This document shows positions 47,463-55,156 of a DNA stretch of 64,000 bases, in pieces; position 1 is the stretch's first letter, and every line of letters begins with the position of its first letter. The position numbers and the translations under genes are program-made. Source of the stretch: Streptococcus thermophilus (GTDB lineage: Bacteria > Bacillota > Bacilli > Lactobacillales > Streptococcaceae); the NCBI RefSeq assembly GCF_010120595.1, contig NZ_CP038020.1, positions 1,054,001 to 1,118,000 of the forward strand. The letters run 5' to 3'. A model generated the notes under the pieces. It saw only the letters and a program-made list of their open reading frames with translations. It was not told the DNA's origin and searched no databases.

Positions 47463-47641
47463 GGGAACTTGAATTAATTAAACAAAGATTGAAATTGAAC
47501 ATTAGAGAGTATACAAAAATTATTGAAAAAGATAATCGTAGCGTTACACGATTAAAACGGTTGGGTATTGAAATCCGTAGGGACATGCTGATGGTAGAAG
47601 ATAATTATTGGGAGTATCTATTGATGGAGGTGGATGAATGA
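47459..47641 (+). CDS. Small basic helical phage protein
   Basis: 60 residues, a single long charged helix (ELELIKQRLKLNIREYTK). It starts by ATGA overlap with the DUF1642 stub. Function unknown. Confidence 0.5.
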   Translation: MRELELIKQRLKLNIREYTKIIEKDNRSVTRLKRLGIEIRRDMLMVEDNYWEYLLMEVDE

Positions 47642-47818
47642 ACGGAAAAGATAAAATAAAAAAATGTAAAGAATGTTTGGGTTAAGGGTTTTATTGATAA
47701 AAAAGGTGACATTATTATTCCAGTCAATAACGAAGGTGCGATTCATATAATTAAAGCACCTTATAAAAATGAAGCAGTATGGAAATACGATGAAGAGGAA
47801 ACAGATGAAACAGAATGA
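47638..47818 (+). pseudogene. Frameshifted small phage ORF
   Basis: ATG 47638 reads 15 codons to a TAA. Another frame from about 47660 encodes a sensible peptide (NVWVKGFIDKKGDIIIPVNN, then AVWKYDEEETDETE) to TGA 47816-47818 but has no start codon. An extra base in the A-run at 47652-47664 would join them. It is probably a decayed gene of about 58 residues. Confidence 0.5.
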
Positions 47819-48383
47819 TTTTTACGAAGTGGATGGGTGTACGGATTTTATACCTGTAAAATTAATTGAAGAACATAAACATTTAATGAATACTTTAGAA
47901 CTTGAAGTGGCGGAATCAGGATTTAGAACTTTTGCACCAAATATATATAAGTTTCCGAAAGTAGACGAACCACAGAAAGTTACAGTGCCAAAGTTTGTGG
48001 CGGAGTGGATAAAAAAATATAAGGAAGAGGGATGTAGGCTATCTCATGCTTTAGAGGATGTTTTCGATGATGTTGAATTAAGTTTATATATCAAGCAACA
48101 AGAGGATGATTACACAGAAATTATAGCGAAAGCATGGTTATCCTATCCTAACATTATAGTCGAGCAAGAAAAACTTTACACCGTTGAAATACCAAATCCG
48201 AACAGTATAGGTGGAAAACTAGTGTTGTTTAAACAACAAAGTACAGGGAGGTTAATACTTGACATGTTAAACCCTAACATTAACAAACCAAAATATCTAC
48301 ACCTCACCGAATCTGAAATAAAGCAAGATTTTGAATGGGCTTGGCAGTTTGCGAAAGAGGTGGAAAATGAAACAAAAATTTAG
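47805..48383 (+). CDS. DUF1642-like phage protein
   Basis: 192 residues from ATG 47805, preceded by AGAGGAA; the frame is open 36 bases further with no better site. The middle reads VPKFVAEWIKKYKEEGCRLS, the hallmark PxFVAxWI of DUF1642, then a C-terminal LYTVEIPN region. The family is common in the accessory stretch of streptococcal phages, function unknown. A second member follows at 48504. Confidence 0.72.
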   Translation: MKQNDFYEVDGCTDFIPVKLIEEHKHLMNTLELEVAESGFRTFAPNIYKFPKVDEPQKVTVPKFVAEWIKKYKEEGCRLSHALEDVFDDVELSLYIKQQEDDYTEIIAKAWLSYPNIIVEQEKLYTVEIPNPNSIGGKLVLFKQQSTGRLILDMLNPNINKPKYLHLTESEIKQDFEWAWQFAKEVENETKI

Positions 48384-48483
48384 AGCTTGGACAGAAGAAG
48401 GCGAAGTGATGTATTACGATGTCTATCCTTTCAAAGACGATGCTTTATTGCTAAGCTATGACGAACAAACAACCATTAGTTGA
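48367..48483 (+). pseudogene. Truncated YopX-like protein
   Basis: 38 codons starting MKQKFRAWTEEGEVMYYDVY, the typical N-terminus of YopX-family phage proteins (compare PRYRAWDKIRKTMYED of the intact copy at 49704). It stops at TGA 48481-48483, far short of the roughly 140 residues expected. It overlaps the end of the DUF1642-like gene. Probably a fragment left by recombination, though a short product could be made. Confidence 0.6.
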
Positions 48484-48503
48484 CGGTTGAAAGTGAGGAA
48501 TAT

Positions 48504-49007
48504 ATGAATAAGCAGGAAGCGATTAAGGAAATTAAGAAACAGAGCACGCAAGCATATGACGATTTTGCAATAATGCGAGACACAGCTATCCATATTGTTA
48601 ACCAAATCCACGAACCAGAAAAACCTGTAGTTCCACAATTTGTGGCGGATTGGATTTGCGTTTGCAAAGAGAATTTACCTTTAACTTTAGCAGATGCTAT
48701 GAATCTTAATGTATTAAGGGCTAACAATCAAGACGAAAAAACAATCCATTGGATTAGAATTAATCAAGAAACTTTTGCCATAGCTTGGATTTATGGTTAT
48801 GAGGTTGAGAAAGAGAAGATGTATAGGGTTATTCTCAAAAGAAACAGTGAATCACCTGACTACTTAGTGGATACTGTAACAAATGGCTTCCGTTTCTACA
48901 ACAACATATACACGGACAAAAGGGAGCACACCCGAAAAGAGCTAGAAGCTAATGGGTTCGGTTGGGTGTTCGACTGCGATGGTATTGAAGTAGAAGAGGT
49001 GAAGTAA
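48504..49007 (+). CDS. DUF1642 phage protein
   Basis: 167 residues from ATG 48504 after GTGAGGAA. It contains VVPQFVADWICVCKENLPLT (PxFVADWI signature), an MYRVILKRNSE strand and a C-terminal HTRKELEANGFGWVFDCDGI that recalls the usual family ending. It is paralogous to the gene at 47805 and to the stub at 47403. Function unknown. Confidence 0.78.
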   Translation: MNKQEAIKEIKKQSTQAYDDFAIMRDTAIHIVNQIHEPEKPVVPQFVADWICVCKENLPLTLADAMNLNVLRANNQDEKTIHWIRINQETFAIAWIYGYEVEKEKMYRVILKRNSESPDYLVDTVTNGFRFYNNIYTDKREHTRKELEANGFGWVFDCDGIEVEEVK

Positions 49008-49430
49008 GTGGATAGAATTAAGCAGTTACGAAAAGATAAAGGGTTATCTCAACAAGCACTAGCAGAGCAAATAGGTTTGCATTATAGAACATTGCAGAAC
49101 TGGGAAAATGGGTACGGAGAAATCAGTATAGGAAAAGCCAAAAAGCTAGCTGAATACTTTGGCGTTAGCGTTGGTTATCTATTAGGTATTGATGATGTAT
49201 CAGCAAAGGACAATATCACTGATCTAATCGCTAAGGTTAACGAGTGGGCTATTAGCAACGGATTAGATAAAAGTGACCCTAAGACTCAATGGAAGAAAGC
49301 AATAGATGGTGATATGTTGGAAACAATCATTGAAATAGCTCACCAATTAAACCTATTGGCATACGAAGAGATTAAAAACCGAAAAGGGAAGATGATAAAT
49401 GGAACGTTTGTTAAAGAAGAGGACTTATAA
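49008..49430 (+). CDS. XRE-family phage transcriptional regulator
   Basis: 140 residues from GTG 49008, which directly follows the upstream stop and a GAGGTGAAG box. The helix-turn-helix is at residues 2-60: IKQLRKDKGLSQQALAEQIG, LQNWENGYGEISIGKAKKLA, VGYLLGIDDVS. The C-terminal half is helical, with no protease motif. A second repressor-like regulator in the middle of the early region may adjust middle or late gene timing. Confidence 0.85.
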   Translation: MDRIKQLRKDKGLSQQALAEQIGLHYRTLQNWENGYGEISIGKAKKLAEYFGVSVGYLLGIDDVSAKDNITDLIAKVNEWAISNGLDKSDPKTQWKKAIDGDMLETIIEIAHQLNLLAYEEIKNRKGKMINGTFVKEEDL

Positions 49431-49707
49431 CGAGCTGGCAGTCGCCACAATTCTACTAGTGGTGTCGCTAGCGATTAACGTGACCACTGTTCTACGAGTG
49501 GTTAACAGACCAGTGAAACCTATTATCGTGTATAAGGCCGATAATGCCGCTATAATGCATGGGAAAATCACAGGTAAGCAGATGATAGGGAAATTATACA
49601 CGATCGATTGTGGGGCGTATGGCAAGTTTCTAGTGACTAAAGAACAATACAACAGTGTTAACGTTGGTGATGATATACCTAGCTATTTGAAAGGAAGAGG
49701 ACAATGA
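49399..49707 (+). CDS. DUF1372-type phage membrane protein
   Basis: 102 residues with one N-terminal membrane helix (LAVATILLVVSLAINVTTVL) after a basic start, and a small outer domain (GKLYTIDCGAYGKFLVTKEQ). The layout fits DUF1372, found in streptococcal phages. It overlaps the regulator by 32 bases and the YopX gene by four. Function unknown. Confidence 0.68.
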   Translation: MERLLKKRTYNELAVATILLVVSLAINVTTVLRVVNRPVKPIIVYKADNAAIMHGKITGKQMIGKLYTIDCGAYGKFLVTKEQYNSVNVGDDIPSYLKGRGQ

Positions 49708-50138
49708 TACCAAGATACAGAGCATGGGACAAAATCCGTAAAACAATGTATGAAGATGAGGATATAATCGCTATGAGTTTCGAGGATAAGAGTATTTGTA
49801 TACAGACAATTTATTTTGGACACGGATTACCAGATAGCTTTGAACAAGGATTACCAGATAGCAGGGATTTAGATTACTACGATTTCGATGACATAGTTTT
49901 AATGCAATCAACAGGTTTGACTGATTATAACGGTAGAGAAATATTCGAAGGAGATATAGTGAAAATGTCTATGAATTTCTATTCTAATCCAACCTATTAC
50001 GAAGTTGTAAGAAGCATAGGGGGAACATACCGACTTGAATCTTCGCAGCATGGATGTGAATTGTGGCTACGACATGCTGACTGCTATATTGTAGGAAACA
50101 TCTACGAAAATACAGAATTATTAGAGGAACTGAAATGA
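49704..50138 (+). CDS. YopX-family phage protein
   Basis: 144 residues: PRYRAWDKIRKTMYEDEDII at the start, then DIVLMQSTGLTDYNGREIFE, GDIVK, and IVGNIYENTELLEELK at the end, the full YopX pattern. It contains a local duplication (LPDSFEQ / LPDSRD). Function unknown. Its termini reappear as fragments at 48367 and 50380. ATGA overlaps lie on both sides. Confidence 0.88.
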   Translation: MIPRYRAWDKIRKTMYEDEDIIAMSFEDKSICIQTIYFGHGLPDSFEQGLPDSRDLDYYDFDDIVLMQSTGLTDYNGREIFEGDIVKMSMNFYSNPTYYEVVRSIGGTYRLESSQHGCELWLRHADCYIVGNIYENTELLEELK

Positions 50139-50383
50139 ATAAACGACAACGAAAGAAACAGTACACAAGAGCATTTAGCAAGGCTTATGACGAAAGTCTT
50201 AAATACAAACATTTTGAACGAAATATATCAATATCTACATTCACAAATCCAAGAGGAATACCAATTATGCTTCTTTCACTAAACAAAAGCATAAATTACA
50301 ACTTTAGTCATGATGAATTGCCAGAAATATCAATCGAAGGTTGCAGTGTGGGATACAAACTATTAAAAGATTGGTTGGAATGA
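50135..50383 (+). CDS. Hypothetical phage protein
   Basis: 82 residues with a very basic start (MNKRQRKKQYTRAFSKAYDE) and a beta-rich remainder. No family recognised. It overlaps YopX by four bases and the following fragment by four bases. Confidence 0.55.
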   Translation: MNKRQRKKQYTRAFSKAYDESLKYKHFERNISISTFTNPRGIPIMLLSLNKSINYNFSHDELPEISIEGCSVGYKLLKDWLE

Positions 50384-50466
50384 ATAAACGAAAACGAAAA
50401 ATCATCGGAAATATCTATGAAAATCCAGAATTACTTGAGGAGTTGTTAAGCCATGAAGAAATATGA
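50380..50466 (+). pseudogene. Chimeric fragment with a YopX C-terminus
   Basis: 28 codons. MNKRKRK copies the start of the 82-residue gene upstream; IIGNIYENPELLEELL copies the end of the YopX gene (IVGNIYENTELLEEL). A recombination scar joining two gene ends in one short frame; unlikely to be functional. Confidence 0.6.
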
Positions 50467-51160
50467 ATACGCTGGATTGACTAAAGAGCTATATCAACGG
50501 CTAACTCTAGAGTTTGATGCATTGAGGGAAGAACATCGTAGGACACTAACTCAATACATAATGGAAACCAAGATATGCAATAGAATGGCGGCTAGAAAAT
50601 ATTTTCAAAGGTTTGATAATGTAGTTAAGGAACGCTCGAAGCTTTCACCTTTAACTCTGGAAGATATGCGTGAGTATCTTACGAACGGTCTAGTGAACGA
50701 CTTACAAGAGTATCTGTTAGAGAACTACTCTGCCAGAAGTGGGTCATGTAAGCCAAATGCTGATAAAACTAACGCTGGGCTGACTAAGGAACTTTTTCGA
50801 GAGCTTCGCAAGGAAATCGAAGTATTAAGAGCAGAAAACCGTAACCGTGTAGTGAACTATATCATGGAAGTGAAAGGCTGCACAAATCGACAAGCTCAAA
50901 CAATCCTAACAGCAATTAACACAGTATATACAGAAATTGGAGTTTTAACACCTAGAAAATTGATACAACTAGAAGGACTTCTTTCTAGAGAATTATTCGG
51001 AAAGATAGCTAAGTACGTCTTTAATAAGTATGAGTGGCCAGAAAGCCTAGACAAAGAGGTTGATCGGATTTATTTAGAATATCGCACCAAAGGTGATCTC
51101 GGTCGTAATAAAGAAAGTGTTAAACGTACATTATATAAAGCGATTTCAATGGGCTTGTGA
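50453..51160 (+). CDS. Phage protein with internal tandem duplication
   Basis: 235 residues with two related halves: residues 7-93 (AGLTKELYQRLTLEFDALRE … LQEYLLENY) and 107-193 (AGLTKELFRELRKEIEVLRA … IAKYVFNKY). Between them is a short Ser/Cys/Asn linker, and after them a basic tail (NKESVKRTLYKAISMGL). Each half is all-helical. No family recognised. It is the last early gene; its stop codon lies inside a T-arm-like hairpin. A role in late control is possible only from position. Confidence 0.7.
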   Translation: MKKYEYAGLTKELYQRLTLEFDALREEHRRTLTQYIMETKICNRMAARKYFQRFDNVVKERSKLSPLTLEDMREYLTNGLVNDLQEYLLENYSARSGSCKPNADKTNAGLTKELFRELRKEIEVLRAENRNRVVNYIMEVKGCTNRQAQTILTAINTVYTEIGVLTPRKLIQLEGLLSRELFGKIAKYVFNKYEWPESLDKEVDRIYLEYRTKGDLGRNKESVKRTLYKAISMGL

Positions 51161-51177
51161 GGGTTCGAATCCCTCAC
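51157..51177 (+). other. tRNA T-arm-like hairpin
   Basis: GTGAGGG TTCGAAT CCCTCAC: a perfect 7-bp stem with a seven-base loop that is exactly a tRNA TPsiC loop, followed by ACTAGCTA. No D-arm, anticodon arm or matching 5' acceptor strand lies upstream, so it is not a full tRNA gene. It may be a captured tRNA 3' end or old attachment sequence. Confidence 0.6.
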
Positions 51178-51372
51178 TAGCTATTGTCTGTCGTTACTAG
51201 GTAACTTTTTCGACCAAACGTCAAGCTGACAGACCTTGACACCAATTAAATAGCAAAAGGCTTTGATGGCATCTTTTGCTAGAAAGGAGGACAAAAAAAG
51301 ACCGGCAATAAACGCCAGCCCTCTCTTTTTGGAAAATAACAATACTATTATAACACAAAAAGGGGTCGAATA
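51178..51372. other. Non-coding region before arpU
   Basis: About 195 bases. A hairpin TAGCAAAAG with CTTTTGCTA lies at 51251-51281, followed by AGAAAGGAGG without a following gene. Then comes a small GGC/GCC stem and an AT-rich TACTATTATAAC box near 51342-51353 that could be the -10 for arpU. Confidence 0.45.
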
Positions 51373-51789
51373 ATGCTGTTGCCGGAAATTGATGAAAAAG
51401 CAACTATTAGAGGTTGCAAGCGAAAACTTCGAGAATATCCACGGTGGCGAGAGATTGCACACGATAGCTCTGAGCAAAAAATAACGCAAGAGTTTACGTT
51501 TATGCCCCGTGGCACAGGTGGAGTAAATAAGCCAGTTGAAAACATTGCAATTAGGCGAGTTGATGCACTTAATGAGTTGGAAGCTATAGAGCAGGCCGTC
51601 AGTGGTCTATATCGTCCAGATTATCGTAGGATACTGATAGAAAAATATCTAGAGTTTCCACCCAAACCCAACTGGCAGATAGCTCAATCAATCGGCTTTG
51701 AACGCACTGCATTCCAAGAGCTTTTAAACAACTCTATCCTAGCTTTCGCAGAATTGTATCGTGATGGTCGGTTAATTGTGGAGCGTTGA
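51373..51789 (+). CDS. arpU: ArpU-family late transcriptional regulator
   Basis: 138 residues. The family pattern is seen in EIDEKATIRGCKRKLREYPR at the start and in the C-terminal sigma-4-like helix-turn-helix, RRILIEKYLEFPPKPNWQIA and QSIGFERTAFQELLNNSILAFAELY. ArpU-type proteins switch on phage late genes, and this gene is directly upstream of the packaging genes. A terminator and a possible late promoter follow. Confidence 0.85.
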   Translation: MLLPEIDEKATIRGCKRKLREYPRWREIAHDSSEQKITQEFTFMPRGTGGVNKPVENIAIRRVDALNELEAIEQAVSGLYRPDYRRILIEKYLEFPPKPNWQIAQSIGFERTAFQELLNNSILAFAELYRDGRLIVER

Positions 51790-51871
51790 AAAAAATGGTA
51801 TTTTAGCGGAATTTTCACGGTCTCTATTAACTGTTTTAAGTGGTATTATTATATTATCGAAGAAGAAAAGG

Positions 51872-51903
51872 AAGACGGCTCATTTGTGGGCTGTCTTTTT
51901 TTG
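51872..51903 (+). terminator. Terminator between arpU and terS
   Basis: AAGACGGCTC and GGGCTGTCTT form a 10-bp stem with two G-T pairs and a six-base loop, followed by T7. Confidence 0.8.
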
Positions 51904-51928
51904 ATTAAGTAATGAAGGAGGTGGACAT

Positions 51929-52423
51929 ATTGGGCTAAATCAACGACAGAAAATATTTGCGGATGAATACTTGATTTCTGGCATAGCTTACAATGCGGCT
52001 CTTAAAGCTGGATATTCTGAAAATTACTCTAAAACTAGAGCTCATAAATTGTTAGAAAATGACAGAATCAAGGCTTATATCGAAGAACGACTGAAAGAGC
52101 TTGAGAAGAAGAAAATAGCAAAACAAGACGAAGTTATGCAAGTCTTCACTTCGATTTTACGTCAAGAACTCATGGAAGAAGTCGTAGAGCTGAACGCCGC
52201 TACAGGTCAGTTTGTTAAAACTAAGAAGCCTCCGTCCATCTCCGAGGTCATCAAGGCAGGTAGTGAGCTTATGAAACGCTATCCGACAGAGAAACAAGCT
52301 GAGAAAATGCAACTTGAGATTGAGAAACTCAAGGCCCAAGTTGGTGGTGATGAGGGTCAAGATGAGAAAATAGCTGGCTTCCTTGACATCATTAAAGGAG
52401 CTGTAAGCGATGGACTTGAGTAA
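51929..52423 (+). CDS. terS: Terminase small subunit, probable ATT start
   Basis: 164 residues if started at ATT 51929. TerS binds pac DNA and hands it to TerL. The HTH begins at once: GLNQRQKIFADEYLISGIAY and NAALKAGYSENYSKTRAHKL, then a coiled coil and a C-terminal acidic tail. The open frame upstream of TTG 51971 has no ATG, GTG or TTG back to TGA 51902-51904. Starting at TTG 51971 would delete the first helix and has no ribosome site. GGAGG at 51917-51921 is seven bases before ATT 51929. It overlaps TerL by 14 bases. Confidence 0.8.
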   Translation: MGLNQRQKIFADEYLISGIAYNAALKAGYSENYSKTRAHKLLENDRIKAYIEERLKELEKKKIAKQDEVMQVFTSILRQELMEEVVELNAATGQFVKTKKPPSISEVIKAGSELMKRYPTEKQAEKMQLEIEKLKAQVGGDEGQDEKIAGFLDIIKGAVSDGLE

Positions 52424-53645
52424 GCTCTATACCAAGAGACAGTTAGAAGTGCTTAACTATATCTGGAATCACGATTGGTTTATCTGTGGTCTTCACGGCG
52501 CTAAGCGAGCAGGCAAGACCGTCGTTAACAACGATACGTTTGTGACCGAGTTAAGCCGTGTGAGGAAGATTGCAGACCGTTTGGGTGTGGATGAACCTAT
52601 TTACATCCTAGCGGGTACGTCGTCGACTTCGATACAGAATAACGTGTTGCAAGAGCTTTATAATAAATACGGATTTGAGCCTAGATATGACAAACATGGC
52701 TCTTTTGTTTTTTGTGGAGTTAAAGTTGTCCAAGTTTACACTGGTTCAATTAGTGGTCTTAAACGTGCCCGCGGTTTTACAGCGTTCGGCGCTTATGTTA
52801 ATGAGGCATCACTTGCTAACGAGGTTGTTTTCAAGGAGATTATATCACGGTGCTCAGGTGAGGGGGCTCGTATAGTTTGGGACAGTAACCCAGACAACCC
52901 TAACCATTGGCTTAATCGTGATTACATCGGCAAGAATGATGGCAAAATTATAGATTTTAGTTTCAAGCTTGATGACAATACGTTCCTGTCAAAACGCTAT
53001 ATCGATTCTATTAAGGCAGCTACGCCAAAGGGTAAATTCTACTCTAGAGATATTCTAGGACTCTGGACAGTAGCAGAGGGATCTATATACGCTGATTATG
53101 ACAGTAAGATACACGTAGTTGATGAATTGCCAGAAATGAAACGCTACTTTGGTGGCATCGACTGGGGATATACTCACTACGGATCAATCGTGATTGTTGG
53201 CGAGGGTGTAGATGGCAATTACTATCTCGTTGACGGTGTAGCGGCACAATTCAAAGAGATAGACTGGTGGGTAGAACAAGCTAGAAAGCTAACCAACATC
53301 TACGGTAATATGCCATTTTATGCTGATAGTGCCCGCCCTGAACACGTAGCAAGATTTGAGAGTGAAGGATTTGATATTAGTAACGCTAACAAGTCAGTGA
53401 TAGCTGGCATCGAGCTTATCGCTAAATTATTCAAAGAACAGAAATTATACGTTAAGCGGGGATTTGTACCTCGCTTTTTTGATGAGATATACCAGTACCG
53501 ATGGAAAGAGAATAGCACGAAAGATGAACCATTGAAAGAATTTGATGACGTGCTTGATAGTGTGAGATACGCTATATATTCTGATTATGTCATCGGTAGT
53601 ACAGAACGAGCAAGCTATGATGACTTGCTCAGTATGTTTAGTTAG
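52410..53645 (+). CDS. terL: Terminase large subunit
   Basis: 411-residue packaging motor. ATPase: Walker A-like HGAKRAGKTV near residue 33, Walker B with GAYVNEA, and coupling region SNPDNPNHWLNRD. Nuclease domain: GGIDWGYTHYGS, FYADSARPEH and the late Asp in EFDDVLDSVRYAI. The PBSX/SPP1-like type fits headful (pac) packaging. The start lies within the end of terS. Confidence 0.95.
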   Translation: MDLSKLYTKRQLEVLNYIWNHDWFICGLHGAKRAGKTVVNNDTFVTELSRVRKIADRLGVDEPIYILAGTSSTSIQNNVLQELYNKYGFEPRYDKHGSFVFCGVKVVQVYTGSISGLKRARGFTAFGAYVNEASLANEVVFKEIISRCSGEGARIVWDSNPDNPNHWLNRDYIGKNDGKIIDFSFKLDDNTFLSKRYIDSIKAATPKGKFYSRDILGLWTVAEGSIYADYDSKIHVVDELPEMKRYFGGIDWGYTHYGSIVIVGEGVDGNYYLVDGVAAQFKEIDWWVEQARKLTNIYGNMPFYADSARPEHVARFESEGFDISNANKSVIAGIELIAKLFKEQKLYVKRGFVPRFFDEIYQYRWKENSTKDEPLKEFDDVLDSVRYAIYSDYVIGSTERASYDDLLSMFS

Positions 53646-53653
53646 GAGAAGTG

Positions 53654-55153
53654 ATGGAACAAACACTATTTACAGATAGTACAGGACAAGACCAAGTTTT
53701 AAACTTGCGATTCCATCGAGAATCACGCATTCGCTATCGAGCTGATAGCTTAGAGGAAGTCATGGTTAATAATTGGGAATTGTTGAAGAATTTCATCAAT
53801 CACCATAAATTGAGACAAGCGCCACGAATTCAAGAGCTTATGGACTACGCACGGGGAGAGAATCATGACATTCTCAAGTCTGGCAGACGTAAAGACAAAG
53901 AGATGTCAGACAAGCGCGCAGTCCATAATTACGGCCGTATGATTAGCAAATTCAAAACTGGGTATCTTGCTGGTAACCCCATACGAGTTGAATATGAGGA
54001 CGAAGACGGTGGCACTCAAAATAATGAGGCAATTAAACGCCTAGGGCGTATTAATGACATCGATACACACAACAGAACGCTTATTAGAGACTTGTCGCAA
54101 GTTGGTCGAGCTTATGAGCTTATCTATCGCAGTGAGTACGATGAGACGCGTATCAAGAGGCTCAACCCACTAGAGACGTTTGTAATCTATGACAACTCTC
54201 TAGAAGACAATTCAGTTGCGGCTGTCCGTTATTATAAGCGTGGTCTCTTAGATGGTGCTAAGGAAGTTATCGAAGTTTACACATCTGAATATATCTATAC
54301 TCTTGACGCTTCGGATGATTTTGCAGAGATATCAATCACACCTCATGCATTTGGTACTGTGCCAATTACTGAGTTTCTGAATAACGTTGACGGCATTGGT
54401 GATTATGAGACTGAACTCTACTTAATTGACTTATATGATAGTGCAGAATCTGACACAGCTAACCACATGTGTGATATGGCTGACGCTATCCTTGCGATTT
54501 ATGGAGATTTGGCATTACCTAAAGGCATGGATGCCAGCGATATGAAACGCACGCGCCTCATGCAACTTAAACCGCCTAAATCGGCAGATGGCAAAGAGGG
54601 AACGATAAGAGCTGAGTACCTCACGAAGTCTTATGACGTTACTGGTGTTGAGGCTTATAAGACTCGACTAAATAAAGACATTCATATTTTTACTAGTACG
54701 CCAGACATGTCTGACGAGAATTTCAGCGGCAACGCCTCAGGCGAAGCTCTTAAATATAAGCTGTTTGGGTTAGACCAGGATCGTATCGACACGCAGTCAG
54801 AGTTTACTAAAGGGCTTAAACGTCGCTATCGTCTCGCTGCTCGTATTGGCTCACTAGTCAATGAGTTTAAAGGCTTCGATGAGAGTCTACTAACAGTTAT
54901 CTTTACACCAAACTTACCACGTTCGCTTGCTGAACAAGTGGAAGTATTATCAGGTTTAGGTGGTCAAGTCTCTCAAGAGACAGCTCTGAGCCTATCAGGT
55001 TTGGTTGAAAGTCCTAGTGAGGAATTGGAGAAGATTAACAAAGAGGCGTCTGAAATTGAATTTGACGGCTACTCTAGTAAGTTTTCCGAACAAGTAGGGG
55101 AATATGCTGACAGCGAAGAAATAGACAGCGTAGACAATGCCGCGGAGGAGTAA
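53654..55153 (+). CDS. Portal protein, SPP1 gp6-like
   Basis: 499 residues; dodecameric ring at the capsid vertex for DNA passage. NWELLKNFINHHKLRQAPRI, YGRMISKFKTGYLAGNPIRV, GRAYELIYRSEYDETRIKRL and FSGNASGEALKYKLFGLDQD are typical of the SPP1-type family. ATG 53654 is preferred over the adjacent GTG 53651, at good distance from AGGAGAA. It follows TerL by eight bases. Confidence 0.94.
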   Translation: MEQTLFTDSTGQDQVLNLRFHRESRIRYRADSLEEVMVNNWELLKNFINHHKLRQAPRIQELMDYARGENHDILKSGRRKDKEMSDKRAVHNYGRMISKFKTGYLAGNPIRVEYEDEDGGTQNNEAIKRLGRINDIDTHNRTLIRDLSQVGRAYELIYRSEYDETRIKRLNPLETFVIYDNSLEDNSVAAVRYYKRGLLDGAKEVIEVYTSEYIYTLDASDDFAEISITPHAFGTVPITEFLNNVDGIGDYETELYLIDLYDSAESDTANHMCDMADAILAIYGDLALPKGMDASDMKRTRLMQLKPPKSADGKEGTIRAEYLTKSYDVTGVEAYKTRLNKDIHIFTSTPDMSDENFSGNASGEALKYKLFGLDQDRIDTQSEFTKGLKRRYRLAARIGSLVNEFKGFDESLLTVIFTPNLPRSLAEQVEVLSGLGGQVSQETALSLSGLVESPSEELEKINKEASEIEFDGYSSKFSEQVGEYADSEEIDSVDNAAEE

Positions 55154-55156
55154 CGT

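Noticed and set aside
51105..51185. A complete tRNA gene ending at the T-arm hairpin
   Set aside because: No D-arm, anticodon stem or complementary 5' acceptor strand is present in the 75 bases upstream, which encode the end of a protein.
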